A stretch of DNA of 64,000 nt from Methanoregulaceae archaeon UBA467 (GCA_002503825.1 DASP01000001.1:1-64000), one strand, 5' to 3'. Positions 7,294 to 16,475 are shown, numbered from the stretch's first letter. Made by a program: numbers and translations. Notes: generated by a model from the letters alone, not told the origin.

Positions 7294-8255
7294 GAAGGCT
7301 GCGGCAGAGGCCGGTATCGCCCCTGCTTCGGGAGTACTCGCTACGAAAAAAAGAACTGATAGCCCCGGTATTTGTTGATGAAAATGCGTTTTCCGCACAG
7401 CCGATCACGTCGATGCCAGGCCAGTTCCGCTACCCGCTCTCTGACATCCCGGCACTCTCGAAACGGCTGCACGACGCAGGAGTCGGGGGAATACTGCTCT
7501 TTGGGATACCCTCGAAAAAAGACCCCGAAGCAAGCGGGGCATTCGCAAAAGACGGGGTTGTCCAGTCCGCAGTCAGGGCAGTGAAAGCCGCCGTCCCCGG
7601 CATGGTCGTCATAACCGACGTCTGTGCCTGTGAATACACCGACCACGGCCACTGCGGGATAATCGGAAAGACCCGGCACGGGGACGATCTCCTCAACGAC
7701 CCCTCGCTCGATCTCATGAACCGTATCGCGGTCAGCCATGCCGCGAGCGGGGCAGATATTGTCGCACCGTCGTGCATGCTCGACGGGGTGGTCGCATCCA
7801 TCAGGAGTGTTCTGGACGATGCAGGTCATGAGGATGTCCTGATAATGTCGTACTCGACAAAATTTTCAAGTGCGCTGTATGGCCCGTTCCGGGAAGCCGC
7901 CGGGTCAGGCTACTCCTTCGGTGACCGTACCACGTACCAGATAAACCCTGCAAACGCACGCGAGGCCCTGATGGAGTCAAAAATTGACGTCGAAGAAGGG
8001 GCCGATATCCTCATGGTAAAGCCTGCAGGGCTCTATCTTGATATCCTCGCCGGAATACGGTCGTTCGGGCTCCCGGTTGCCGCATACCAGGTCAGCGGGG
8101 AATATGCCCAGATCAAGGCGGCAGGAGAAAAAGGGTGGATCAATGAAAAGGCCGTCGCCCTTGAGAGCCTTGTATGCATCAAGAGGGCAGGTGCAGACAT
8201 AATTATTACATATTTTGCCGAAGACGCGGCAGGGTGGCTGGATGAAGAGCAGTGA
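7290..8255 (+). CDS. hemB: Porphobilinogen synthase (delta-aminolevulinate dehydratase)
   Basis: HemB (321 residues) condenses two 5-aminolevulinates into porphobilinogen. The zinc site is DVCACEYTDHGHCG. The two Schiff-base lysines lie in SYSTKFSSALYGPFREAAGS and ILMVKPAGLYLDI. The ATG at 7290 overlaps the hemA stop (ATGA) and gives the usual N-terminus (MRRLR...SPLLREYSL); an in-frame GTG at 7272 is less likely. The cysteine-rich metal loop marks the zinc-dependent class. Confidence 0.95.
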   Translation: MRRLRQRPVSPLLREYSLRKKELIAPVFVDENAFSAQPITSMPGQFRYPLSDIPALSKRLHDAGVGGILLFGIPSKKDPEASGAFAKDGVVQSAVRAVKAAVPGMVVITDVCACEYTDHGHCGIIGKTRHGDDLLNDPSLDLMNRIAVSHAASGADIVAPSCMLDGVVASIRSVLDDAGHEDVLIMSYSTKFSSALYGPFREAAGSGYSFGDRTTYQINPANAREALMESKIDVEEGADILMVKPAGLYLDILAGIRSFGLPVAAYQVSGEYAQIKAAGEKGWINEKAVALESLVCIKRAGADIIITYFAEDAAGWLDEEQ

Positions 8256-9483
8256 ATTATTCGAAACGGCACGGGAAGTGATGCCCGGCGGGGTAAGCAG
8301 CCCGGTGCGTGCAATCACCCCGTACCCGTTTTATACACGGGAAGCTGCGGGATCCGCATTAACAACGGTCGACGGGACAAAACTTATCGACGCCTGTATG
8401 GCCTACGGCCCGCTCATCCTCGGGCATGCACACCCCGTTATCAGGCGTGCCATATCGGCCCAGCTGGAAAAGGGATGGCTCTACGGGACTCCGGCACCAA
8501 TAGAACCGGAATTTGCATCCCTCATTACCGGCGACCACCAGGGCATGGACATGGTCAGGTTCGTCTCGAGCGGCTCTGAGGCCACGATGGCGGCCATCCG
8601 CCTTGCACGGGGCTTCACCGGTAAAAAAGATATCATCAAGATGGAGGGCGGGTTTCACGGCGCCCATGACGGCGTCCTGGTCAAGGCAGGGTCCGGGGCA
8701 ACCACGCTCGGGATCCCTGATTCTGCGGGGGTCCTGGCCGACCTCGTATCGCATACCAGGCAGGTCCCGTACAACGACCTTGAAGCCCTCGAGACCGTCA
8801 TCTCGGGAAATGACGACATAGCCGCATGCATTCTCGAGCCGGTCATGGGAAATATAGGGCCCATACTCCCGGAAGCAGGTTACCTTGAGGGAGTCCGGGA
8901 GATTACACGGGCACACGACGTGCTGCTGATCTTTGATGAAGTCATCACCGGTTACCGGCTGGGAATCGGCGGGGCGCAGAAGAAATTCGGCGTCCGTCCC
9001 GACCTGACGACGCTCGGGAAGATCATCGGCGGCGGGCTTCCCATCGGTGCATTCGGCGGGAGACACGAGATCATGCAGATGGTCGCACCCGCCGGCCCCG
9101 TGTACCAGGCCGGGACATTTTCCGGCAACCCGTTGAGCCTGACGGCCGGGTTTACCACGGTGAAATGGCTGCACGATCACCCCGGGATCTACGGGTCGCT
9201 CGACGATTCCACACGGTCAATAGAAGAGTCACTCCCCGGGACTGCCGGCGGGTCTTTTGTCAGGCTCGGGTCCATGTTCAAGTACTTTTTCCGGAACGAA
9301 CCGCCTGCCGACTACGTGCAGGCAAAGGAATGCGATGTGACCGCATTCCGTGCATTCTGGGATAAAATGCTTGGATCCGGGATCTTTCTCCCGCCCTCAC
9401 AGTTTGAGACAAACTTTGTTTCATCCGCACATTCGGGAAAGGACATCGAACAGATATCAGACGCCTACCGATCATGCCTGTAA
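8242..9483 (+). CDS. hemL: Glutamate-1-semialdehyde 2,1-aminomutase
   Basis: A 413-residue PLP enzyme of aminotransferase class III that converts glutamate-1-semialdehyde to 5-aminolevulinate, between HemA and HemB in the pathway. The PLP lysine is in TTLGKIIGGGLPIGAFGG. Other family marks are the N-terminal VMPGGVSSPVRAI, the cofactor loop RFVSSGSEATMAAIRLARG and LLIFDEVITGYR. The ATG at 8242 is chosen over an in-frame TTG at 8215. It overlaps hemB by 14 bases and hemC by 10, so the operon is tightly packed. Confidence 0.95.
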   Translation: MKSSELFETAREVMPGGVSSPVRAITPYPFYTREAAGSALTTVDGTKLIDACMAYGPLILGHAHPVIRRAISAQLEKGWLYGTPAPIEPEFASLITGDHQGMDMVRFVSSGSEATMAAIRLARGFTGKKDIIKMEGGFHGAHDGVLVKAGSGATTLGIPDSAGVLADLVSHTRQVPYNDLEALETVISGNDDIAACILEPVMGNIGPILPEAGYLEGVREITRAHDVLLIFDEVITGYRLGIGGAQKKFGVRPDLTTLGKIIGGGLPIGAFGGRHEIMQMVAPAGPVYQAGTFSGNPLSLTAGFTTVKWLHDHPGIYGSLDDSTRSIEESLPGTAGGSFVRLGSMFKYFFRNEPPADYVQAKECDVTAFRAFWDKMLGSGIFLPPSQFETNFVSSAHSGKDIEQISDAYRSCL

Positions 9484-10364
9484 TAATCGGAACACGGGGA
9501 AGCAGCCTTGCACTGGCACAGACCGCAAAGGTCTGTGCTCTCCTGCAAAAACAGGGAACAGAGGTAGAAGAACTGATCATTTCAACCAGAGGAGATACGG
9601 TCACCAGTGTCCCGCTGCATGAAATAGGCGGGCAGGGCGTCTTTGTCCGGGCCCTCGACGATGCCATTCTTGCAGGAGAGATCGATGCCGCTGTCCACAG
9701 CATGAAAGATATCCCTGCAAAACGACCGGAAGGCCTGGTTACCAGCGCGATTATTATGCGGGACTCTCCTGCCGACTTCATTGCGCACACGATCCCCCTT
9801 GACTCGGTCAGGGTCATCGGGACGTCGAGCACCCGCCGGAAGGCACAACTGTTGCGGCATGACCCGTCTCTTGAAATCAGGCCGCTCCGGGGAAACGTCG
9901 ATACCAGGCTGCGGAAACTCGAAGAGGGTTTATATGATGCCATTATTCTTGCAGAGGCAGGCATGCAGAGGATGAACCTCGATATCTGCGGGGAACGGCT
10001 CCCGCCGGATACTTTTGTCCCGGCACCGAACCAGGGGACCATCGCGATTGTCAGCCGGGACGACCCCGGCCTCAACAAGACACTTTCGCGTCTCGACCAT
10101 GAACAGACGCGGAATGATGTCATGGCAGAGAGGGCGGTCATGGAGGAGGTAGGCGGGGGTTGTTTCACGCCGCAGGGGATTTATTGCGCTGGCGGCCACC
10201 TCATTGCCGAGGTCCTTTCACTCGACGGGAAGAGATGCGTCCGGCTGGAAAAGGACATAGAGACGTTGGAAGATGCCCGTAAATGTGGAATTCAATTGCA
10301 TAACGAGGCGAAAGAACTGATTACTGAAGCGTACAGGACGCTTGGGATTGAAGATGAAAGGTAA
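9474..10364 (+). CDS. hemC: Hydroxymethylbilane synthase (porphobilinogen deaminase)
   Basis: HemC (296 residues) polymerises four porphobilinogens to hydroxymethylbilane. The N-terminal IIGTRGSSLALAQTAKV, the DIPAKRPEGL loop and GTSSTRRKAQLLR are the substrate- and cofactor-binding segments. The dipyrromethane cofactor should attach to the Cys in EEVGGGCFTPQG. It overlaps hemL by 10 bases and the following SUMT gene by 11. Its product normally goes to uroporphyrinogen-III synthase (HemD), whose gene is not in this operon. Confidence 0.95.
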   Translation: MPVIIGTRGSSLALAQTAKVCALLQKQGTEVEELIISTRGDTVTSVPLHEIGGQGVFVRALDDAILAGEIDAAVHSMKDIPAKRPEGLVTSAIIMRDSPADFIAHTIPLDSVRVIGTSSTRRKAQLLRHDPSLEIRPLRGNVDTRLRKLEEGLYDAIILAEAGMQRMNLDICGERLPPDTFVPAPNQGTIAIVSRDDPGLNKTLSRLDHEQTRNDVMAERAVMEEVGGGCFTPQGIYCAGGHLIAEVLSLDGKRCVRLEKDIETLEDARKCGIQLHNEAKELITEAYRTLGIEDER

Positions 10365-11106
10365 GGTATATCTCGTCGGATCAGGGCCGGGCGGGCTCGG
10401 TCTTCTCACACAAAGGGCACGTGAAGTGATTGACAGTGCAGAGGTCGTCCTTTACGACCAGCTGCCGGGAGAGGAGATCCTCGCATCGCTTCCGGAAGGA
10501 GCCGAAAAAATTGACTGCGGAAAATACGGGAGCAGCCACACGCTCGAACAGCATGAAATTGAAGAACTGATGGTGGCACGGGCAAAGGAGGGAAAGAATG
10601 TCGTCCGGCTGAAAGGCGGCGACCCGTTCATGTTCGGGCGTGGCGGCGAGGAACTCGAAGTCCTGAAACAGGAAGGTATCGGGGTTGAACTCGTGCCCGG
10701 GATCACCAGTGCCATAGCCGTCCCCGGCGCCGTCGGCATCCCCCTGACCCACCGGAAATTCGCATCCTCGGTGACTATCCTGACCGGGCACGAAGACCCG
10801 ACAAAGCCAGAGTCTGCACTCGACTGGGACCTCCTCGCAAAGGGACGCGGGACCATCGTGATCCTTATGGGGGTGAAGAATCTCCCTTTTATTGCGGAGG
10901 CACTCATTAAAGGCGGAAAAGATCCCTCCACGCCGGTTGCGGTCATTGAAAACGGCCTTCGGCCGGACCAGCGGGTAACCGCCGGGCCCCTCGGGGATAT
11001 CGGGACTATCGCACAAAAGGCCGGTGTCAAACCCCCGGCAGTGATCGTCATCGGCGGTGTCGTCAGCCTGTATAATGAAGACGACACCCCGCTCATACCA
11101 TTTTAA
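10354..11106 (+). CDS. cobA: Uroporphyrinogen-III C-methyltransferase (SUMT)
   Basis: A 250-residue SAM-dependent methylase that methylates uroporphyrinogen III at C2 and C7 to make precorrin-2. The tetrapyrrole-methylase signature is LVGSGPGGLGLLT (residues 6-18) with the second loop VRLKGGDPFMFGRGGEE and LVPGITSAIAVPGAVGIPLTHR. The ATG at 10354 gives the normal N-terminus; an in-frame TTG at 10342 is less likely. As the last gene it closes the route from glutamyl-tRNA to precorrin-2, which the first gene of the operon then oxidises. Confidence 0.93.
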   Translation: MKGKVYLVGSGPGGLGLLTQRAREVIDSAEVVLYDQLPGEEILASLPEGAEKIDCGKYGSSHTLEQHEIEELMVARAKEGKNVVRLKGGDPFMFGRGGEELEVLKQEGIGVELVPGITSAIAVPGAVGIPLTHRKFASSVTILTGHEDPTKPESALDWDLLAKGRGTIVILMGVKNLPFIAEALIKGGKDPSTPVAVIENGLRPDQRVTAGPLGDIGTIAQKAGVKPPAVIVIGGVVSLYNEDDTPLIPF

Positions 11107-11120
11107 TCATACCCGCCTTT

Positions 11121-11139
11121 GCGTGCGCTATTTTTTTAA
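11121..11139 (+). terminator. T-run terminator of the heme/siroheme operon
   Basis: A GC-rich segment (GCGTGCGC) followed by seven Ts lies about 25 bases after the last stop codon of the operon. Confidence 0.45.
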
Positions 11140-11363
11140 CCGGTGTCGCATACACGGAGAGTAACGTTATGCCATTCACATGAAAAGCGCCCGCACCCTA
11201 TCCCCGGGAGTATTCCGGGGGGTTCCGAAGCGGACGAAAACAGAATGAATTCAAAAATTTAAGATTATTAAACGCCTTAATTGCCAATTAAAGCGAAAAT
11301 TAAAGGTTATTATGAAAACAAGGATTAATACAATAAAACAACTGTACTTTAATGAGGTGAACG

Positions 11364-11885
11364 ATGGATCTTCCGGGCGGACCAACAAAAGATGAAATAA
11401 TGGCAATCTCGCTATACAAACTTGGTTTGCAAAAAGATGACGTTTTTGCCGATATCGGGTGCGGGACCGGGAAGGTCTCGATCTGTGCTGCCCCCCGGGT
11501 CAGGAAGGTATACGCCATCGACCGGCGGAAAGAGGCCATTGAATGCGCCAGGGCCGGATCAGAGCAGTCAGGCCTGACAAATATAGAATTCTACCACGGT
11601 GAGGCAGGGGAGGTTCTCAGTTCCAAAAGAGACGTCGATGTCGCCTTTGTCGGAGGATCGCGACAACTGGAAGACGTCCTTTCCCTGCTGAAATCGCTGG
11701 GGACGCGGACAATAGTCGTCAATGCAGTGATGCTTGAGACAGTGTATACGGCGGTGAAAACAATGCAGGAACTTGGAATTTTTAAAGAGGCAGTCCAGGC
11801 AGGGATTTCGCGATCATACCCTATCGGCAGGGGAATCATGTTTAAACCCCTTGACCCGGTGTATATCATTGTGGGAGGCGTGTAA
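11364..11885 (+). CDS. cbiT: Cobalt-precorrin-6B C15-methyltransferase (decarboxylating)
   Basis: CbiT (173 residues) methylates C15 of cobalt-precorrin-6B and decarboxylates the C12 acetate side chain. It is a class I methyltransferase, unlike the other Cbi methylases: the SAM motif is FADIGCGTGKVSICAA, preceded by the family marker LPGGPTKDEIMA. The later ISRSYPIGRGIMFKPLDPVYI is typical of CbiT. GAGGTGA lies four bases before the ATG. It opens an eight-gene cobalamin operon. Confidence 0.92.
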   Translation: MDLPGGPTKDEIMAISLYKLGLQKDDVFADIGCGTGKVSICAAPRVRKVYAIDRRKEAIECARAGSEQSGLTNIEFYHGEAGEVLSSKRDVDVAFVGGSRQLEDVLSLLKSLGTRTIVVNAVMLETVYTAVKTMQELGIFKEAVQAGISRSYPIGRGIMFKPLDPVYIIVGGV

Positions 11886-11887
11886 CG

Positions 11888-12493
11888 ATGCTGGTGGGAC
11901 TGGGACTCGGACCCGGGGAACCCGAGCTCCTGACGCTGCGGGCGGTACGACTCCTCCGTGAGGCCGACGGGGTCTTTGTACCCGGAAGGATCGCAGACAA
12001 CCTTGTCAGCCCCTACCGGAAAGCCGAGATTCTTGACTTTCCCATGACCGACGACGAAGACCTCATCAGCGCCTGCATGGAAAAGAATGCCGACCGCATA
12101 GCCGTTGTCGCACGGGACGGGCTTGCAGTCCTCGGAATTCTCGGGGACCCAAATTTTTTCTCGACCTTCTCCCGGCTCTGCGGGGTGATGCATGAGAAAT
12201 ATCCTGATATCACCTGCACGACTGAGCCCGGCATCTCCTCCATTACCGCGTTTGCATCGGTTGCAGGCATTGCACTCTCTGACGGGTTCAGCGTCACGGA
12301 CGGGAGCGATCCGAAGGTGCGGATACTCCTGAAGGTTCGTACACCACGGGAGACTGCCGAGAAGCTGAAAGGTGAAGGCTACTCCTCATTCATCCTTGTC
12401 GAGCGGATGTTCATGGACCAGATGAAGGTATATAACGGGAAAGACCTTCCCGAGACATGTGATTATATGAGCATACTCTACGCGGGGCGCTGA
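11888..12493 (+). CDS. cbiL: Cobalt-precorrin-2 C20-methyltransferase
   Basis: CbiL (201 residues) is a SAM-dependent tetrapyrrole methylase that adds the C20 methyl to cobalt-precorrin-2, making cobalt-precorrin-3. The N-terminal signature is VGLGLGPGEPELLTLRAVRL, followed by the GDPNFFSTF loop and EPGISSITAFASVAGIAL. It is slightly short for the family (usually 210-240). It starts two bases after the cbiT stop. Confidence 0.9.
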   Translation: MLVGLGLGPGEPELLTLRAVRLLREADGVFVPGRIADNLVSPYRKAEILDFPMTDDEDLISACMEKNADRIAVVARDGLAVLGILGDPNFFSTFSRLCGVMHEKYPDITCTTEPGISSITAFASVAGIALSDGFSVTDGSDPKVRILLKVRTPRETAEKLKGEGYSSFILVERMFMDQMKVYNGKDLPETCDYMSILYAGR

Positions 12494-12494
12494 T

Positions 12495-13211
12495 ATGGAA
12501 CCTGTCTGGTTTGTCGGTGCCGGGCCCGGGGACCCCGATCTCATCACAGTGAAAGGAAAAAATCTGCTCATGTCGGCAGATGTGCTCATCTATGCCGGGT
12601 CGCTTGTGAACCCGGACCTGGTCGGCGGGTCTCCGGCACAGGTGAAACTTGACAGCTGGGGAATGAGCCTCGAGGAGATCGTCGCATCAATCGTCCTGCA
12701 TGCAAAAGAGGGCAAACGTGTGGTCAGGCTCCACTCGGGCGACCCGTCGATTTTCGGTGCGATCGTGGAGCAGATCAGCGAACTCGAAAAGAACAATATC
12801 GAATGCGTCGTCGTTCCCGGTGTTTCATCCATGTTCGGTGCTGCAGCAGCGCTGCAGGTCCAGCTGACGCTCGGCGGCGTGGCAGATACCGTAATCATTA
12901 CCCGGCCTGCGGGTGCAACACTCGAAACCGACGAGATCAGGGAATTATCCCGGCACAAGGCAACAATGGTCGTATTTTTAGGGACTGAAAAATTCGAGGA
13001 CGTCCTTTCAAGGGTAGAATATCCCCCGGATACCCCGGCCGCGGTGGTATATCATGCGACCTGGCCCGACCAGAAAATCGTCACCGGCACCGTCGCAGAC
13101 ATTGCCGGAAAAGCCCGCGAAGCAGGAATAGAGCGGACCGCCCTCCTTATCATCGGGGGCGTCATCGACCCGGGTCATTTCGGGCACAGGAGGTCTGTCC
13201 TTTATTCATGA
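12495..13211 (+). CDS. cbiF: Cobalt-precorrin-4 C11-methyltransferase
   Basis: CbiF (238 residues) methylates C11 of cobalt-precorrin-4. It shows the methylase signature WFVGAGPGDPDLITVKGKNL (residues 5-24), the family's VLIYAGSLVNPDLV, and the RLHSGDPSIFGAIVEQI loop. It begins one base after the cbiL stop and its stop overlaps the cbiG start (ATGA). Confidence 0.93.
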   Translation: MEPVWFVGAGPGDPDLITVKGKNLLMSADVLIYAGSLVNPDLVGGSPAQVKLDSWGMSLEEIVASIVLHAKEGKRVVRLHSGDPSIFGAIVEQISELEKNNIECVVVPGVSSMFGAAAALQVQLTLGGVADTVIITRPAGATLETDEIRELSRHKATMVVFLGTEKFEDVLSRVEYPPDTPAAVVYHATWPDQKIVTGTVADIAGKAREAGIERTALLIIGGVIDPGHFGHRRSVLYS

Positions 13212-14077
13212 CTGATGTTGTCGTATCCCTTCCCAGGTTCGCTGAACCGGCAGAGAAGATCGCCCGCCACCTCGGCGCAGACCTCTGCCTCTACGGGGAG
13301 AAAGAGTTCGAACAGCTGTTCAGGGAGTATGACCGGATCGTGGCATTGATGTCGGTCGGGATCGTGGTCAGGAAGATTGCCCCGCTCCTCTCTGACAAGT
13401 GGTCCGACCCTGCCGTGGTTGTCGTCAGTCCAGACTGCAGGTACGCGATCCCCCTCGTCGGCGGGCATCACGGTGCAAACGAACTGGCCCGCAGTATTTC
13501 CGGTCTCGGAATCGAACCGGTCGTTTCGACCGCCACGGAAACCGCCGGGAAAATATCGGTCGAGGGCGTGGCCCGTGATACGGGATATACCGTCCTGAAC
13601 CGCGATTCCACCCGGCTCGTCAACGCAGCCGCCCTTGACGACCGGCTCTCCGTGTACTCCGTCGACAGTCCTGCCATCGTCCTTGCAGGCCCGGGGGTAT
13701 CCGTTCTCGTGCGTGACGGGACCTATTCGGTCGGGATCGGGTGCAGGAGGGGCATCAGGAAAGACGAGGTCGCGGCAGCAGTAACGGCGTGCCTGACAGA
13801 ACTGTCCATTGATAAGGACGACGTCATGATCTATTCGACGACCGACAAAAAAGCAGGTGAAGCAGGCCTTATTGCAGGAATACAGATGCTCAGGGGAGTC
13901 CTCCTGTTCCTGGATGACGAGACCGTCGCCGCCTTTCCAGCCCCAAGCACATCGGGGGCGTCACGCATCGGGCTGCACGGCGTTGCAGAACCCTGTGCGC
14001 TCGCATCATCAAAGAAAAAAGAACTTGTCATGCACAAGCATGTCTACGGGAGAGTGACCATTGCCGTCGCAAGATAA
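13208..14077 (+). CDS. cbiG: Cobalt-precorrin-5A hydrolase
   Basis: CbiG (289 residues) opens the delta-lactone of cobalt-precorrin-5A and releases acetaldehyde, completing ring contraction in the anaerobic pathway. The N-terminal domain has IVALMSVGIVVRKIAPLLSD; the middle carries VGGHHGANELARSIS; the C-terminal domain has GIGCRRGIRKDEVAAAV. Domain order and length are normal. It overlaps cbiF by 4 bases and cbiH by 17. Its presence marks the oxygen-independent, early-cobalt route. Confidence 0.92.
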   Translation: MTDVVVSLPRFAEPAEKIARHLGADLCLYGEKEFEQLFREYDRIVALMSVGIVVRKIAPLLSDKWSDPAVVVVSPDCRYAIPLVGGHHGANELARSISGLGIEPVVSTATETAGKISVEGVARDTGYTVLNRDSTRLVNAAALDDRLSVYSVDSPAIVLAGPGVSVLVRDGTYSVGIGCRRGIRKDEVAAAVTACLTELSIDKDDVMIYSTTDKKAGEAGLIAGIQMLRGVLLFLDDETVAAFPAPSTSGASRIGLHGVAEPCALASSKKKELVMHKHVYGRVTIAVAR

Positions 14078-14843
14078 CATATCAGGAAAACTCTATATCG
14101 TGGGCGCCGGCCCCGGAAACCTCGAACAGATGACAGAAAAGGCGAAAAATGCTCTTCTGGCCTCGGATTACATCATCGGCAACGACTCCTACCTCGTGCC
14201 GCTGATGCCCCTCATCGGGGACCGGACCGTCATTAAAAGCTCGATGGGAAAGGAAGTCGATCGTGCAAAACGTTCGATTGAACTCGCAGAGAGTTCGGTC
14301 GTGTCCATCGTCAGCGGGGGCGACCCGGGCGTATACGGAATGGCAGGGATCGTGCTTGAAGTGCTGGAAAAATCGGGAAAGGAGATTGACGTCGAGGTCA
14401 TCCCGGGTGTCACCGCTGCGAATGCCGCGGCATCACTGCTTGGTTCACCCTTGTCAGGGGATTTTGCCGTTATCAGCCTCTCTGACCTGTTAGTCCCGAT
14501 CGAGGTGATAGAGAAACGTCTTCATGCCTCGTTCTCGATGGGAATACCGGTTGTACTTTACAACCCGAAGAGCAGGGGCAGGCCTCATAACCTCGCACTT
14601 GCAATTGAGATTGTACGAAAATACCGGAATGATGAAACGCCTGTCGGCGTGGTGAAAAACGCATACCGGGAGGGTGAAGAGACCATCGTGACGACGCTCG
14701 GCAACCTTGAGACAATTTATGAACAGGTCGATATGCATTCCACCGTCATTATCGGCGGCAATGAAAGCAGGTTATGGAGGATGGGAAACAATGTCAAAGG
14801 AATCATCACACCACGGGGATACCACAGAAAATACGTATACTGA
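14061..14843 (+). CDS. cbiH: Cobalt-precorrin-3B C17-methyltransferase (ring-contraction enzyme)
   Basis: CbiH (260 residues) methylates C17 and promotes ring contraction. The tetrapyrrole-methylase signature LYIVGAGPGNLEQMTEKA starts at residue 11, with the SGGDPGVYGMAG loop and EVIPGVTAANAAASLLGSPL. No ATG exists before the conserved N-terminus. Translation should begin at the TTG at 14061, which has GGGAGAG about eight bases upstream inside the end of cbiG. It overlaps cbiC by about 50 bases. Confidence 0.92.
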   Translation: MPSQDNISGKLYIVGAGPGNLEQMTEKAKNALLASDYIIGNDSYLVPLMPLIGDRTVIKSSMGKEVDRAKRSIELAESSVVSIVSGGDPGVYGMAGIVLEVLEKSGKEIDVEVIPGVTAANAAASLLGSPLSGDFAVISLSDLLVPIEVIEKRLHASFSMGIPVVLYNPKSRGRPHNLALAIEIVRKYRNDETPVGVVKNAYREGEETIVTTLGNLETIYEQVDMHSTVIIGGNESRLWRMGNNVKGIITPRGYHRKYVY

Positions 14844-15465
14844 TCTTGGAGCCCACACACGCGAGGCCTTTGAAATTTCTGAAAAGAGCAGGAAACTGGC
14901 CCGTAAAGTCATTGGAAACCAGACTGTGGAGGACCGTATCAGGCAGCGGTGTTCGGTCGCCGTGGGAGACTTTGCCATGGCCGACCTCCTCGCTTTCACA
15001 CTGGACCCTGTCAATGCCGGCATCCGGGCACTCGAACGGGGGGCTCCGCTCATCTGCGATATCAGGATGGTTCAGGTCGGCATACAGAAGAAGGGTCACC
15101 GGAGCGATGTCCTCTGTGCTCTCGATTACGGCTCGGAACTTGCGATAAAAGAGGGGATCACCCGTACATCCGCAGGGTTCCGAAGTATGCATGACCTTCT
15201 TGACGGTTCAGTCATCGTTATCGGGAACGCTCCTTCGGCATTGTTGTCGGTGTGCGAAATAATCGGGCAGGGAATAGTCCCTGCACTCGTCATCGGTACA
15301 CCGGTAGGATTCGTCAACGCCGCGGAATCAAAGGAAGAACTCAGGAAAATGCCGGTCCCGTCCATTTCCAACACCGGGACGAGAGGCGGTACACCTGTTG
15401 CAGTCGCCGCGATGAACGAGATCATCACTATCTTCTCTGAAAGAGCAAAGGAAGAAGAGAAATAA
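14791..15465 (+). CDS. cbiC: Cobalt-precorrin-8 methylmutase
   Basis: CbiC (224 residues) moves the C11 methyl to C12, giving cobyrinate. The family core follows DRIRQRCSVAVGDFAMADLL, then ICDIRMVQVGIQ, GNAPSALLSVCEII and the end SNTGTRGGTPVAVAAMN. I chose the ATG at 14791 because GGAGG lies ten bases upstream; an earlier in-frame ATG at 14707 falls deep inside cbiH. By my alignment the position of the catalytic His in the well-studied family motif (HATGDF-like) is a Val here (SVAVGDF). The overlap with cbiD is one base. Confidence 0.88.
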   Translation: MSKESSHHGDTTENTYTDLGAHTREAFEISEKSRKLARKVIGNQTVEDRIRQRCSVAVGDFAMADLLAFTLDPVNAGIRALERGAPLICDIRMVQVGIQKKGHRSDVLCALDYGSELAIKEGITRTSAGFRSMHDLLDGSVIVIGNAPSALLSVCEIIGQGIVPALVIGTPVGFVNAAESKEELRKMPVPSISNTGTRGGTPVAVAAMNEIITIFSERAKEEEK

Positions 15466-16475
15466 TGAGATTCAGGGACCCTGTCACCGGTTTTATCTAC
15501 CCGGAAGAGTGGGTTTCGGCCTGCCGGGACCCGGACGCACTCGGGCTGGCACGATCAGGCCGTGCAGTTCTCACATCGTCAGGCAGGGTGCTCATGAGAG
15601 GGTATACAACCGGGACGACCGCTGCCGCTGCCTGCAAAGCTGCTATTCTCTCATTGAACGGTGAGATAAAATCGGTACAGGTAACAGTCCCTGCCGGCCT
15701 CACCATTGATATCCCGGTATCCGGCAGGGACGGAAGAGCGGTATGCCATAAATATGCCGGAGACTATCCTGGTGACGTGACGGCAGGGATCGGGTTCGTG
15801 GCAGAGTACCAGCCGGGTGAAGGGGACATTTCGCTTGTCGCGGGAGAGGGTATCGGGCGTTTTTCCCGCGCCACGCCACGATATGCAAAAGGCGAACCTG
15901 CAATAAGTCCGCCGGCACGGGACTGCATACTGCGGTCGATAGAGGAGGGGACCGGAATGGCCGGCACGGATGGTGCACGGATCATCCTTTCCATCCCGGA
16001 CGGGGAGTTCATCGCGGAAAAGACACTCAACCCGGTGATCGGTATCACCGGGGGAATTTCTGTTCTTGGCACGACCGGGCTTGTCGAGCCTTGGGATGAT
16101 CACATGTGCGATTCGGTAATGGAGAGGGTTATTCGATCAGAGAAAATGGTCCTTACCACCGGCCGGATCGGAATGCAGTACTCACGAATGTTATTCCCTG
16201 ACCATGACGTGATCCTCATCGGCGGGAAAATAAAGCAGGCCCTTTCTCATGCCGCCGGAGATGTCATCCTCTGCGGGCTGCCCGGGCTGGTGCTCCGTTA
16301 TGCAGACCCCGGGATTCTGGAAGGTACCGGGTATGTCACGGTCGAGGAACTGTCTGCAGACCCCTCGTTTGGAGACCGTCTCACCCGTGCGGTACATCTG
16401 TTCCATGCCCGTCATCCCGGCGTCAGGGTTGTCATTTTCGACAGGGCAGGCAATATCCTGGGGGATTTTAAATGA
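15465..16475 (+). CDS. cbiD: Cobalt-precorrin-5B C1-methyltransferase
   Basis: CbiD (336 residues) adds the C1 methyl in the anaerobic pathway, a step with no CbiF-like counterpart. The signature MRGYTTGTTAAAACKAAIL comes after about 45 residues of N-terminal extension that includes a GFIYPEEWVSACRDPDALG segment. The nucleotide-binding part has IGITGGISVLGTTGLVEPW. The overlap with cbiE is ATGA. Confidence 0.93.
   Translation: MRFRDPVTGFIYPEEWVSACRDPDALGLARSGRAVLTSSGRVLMRGYTTGTTAAAACKAAILSLNGEIKSVQVTVPAGLTIDIPVSGRDGRAVCHKYAGDYPGDVTAGIGFVAEYQPGEGDISLVAGEGIGRFSRATPRYAKGEPAISPPARDCILRSIEEGTGMAGTDGARIILSIPDGEFIAEKTLNPVIGITGGISVLGTTGLVEPWDDHMCDSVMERVIRSEKMVLTTGRIGMQYSRMLFPDHDVILIGGKIKQALSHAAGDVILCGLPGLVLRYADPGILEGTGYVTVEELSADPSFGDRLTRAVHLFHARHPGVRVVIFDRAGNILGDFK

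Noticed and set aside
11107..11363. Possible cobalamin riboswitch before cbiT
   Set aside because: No B12-box or expected structure was found, and archaeal cobalamin operons are not known to use that riboswitch.
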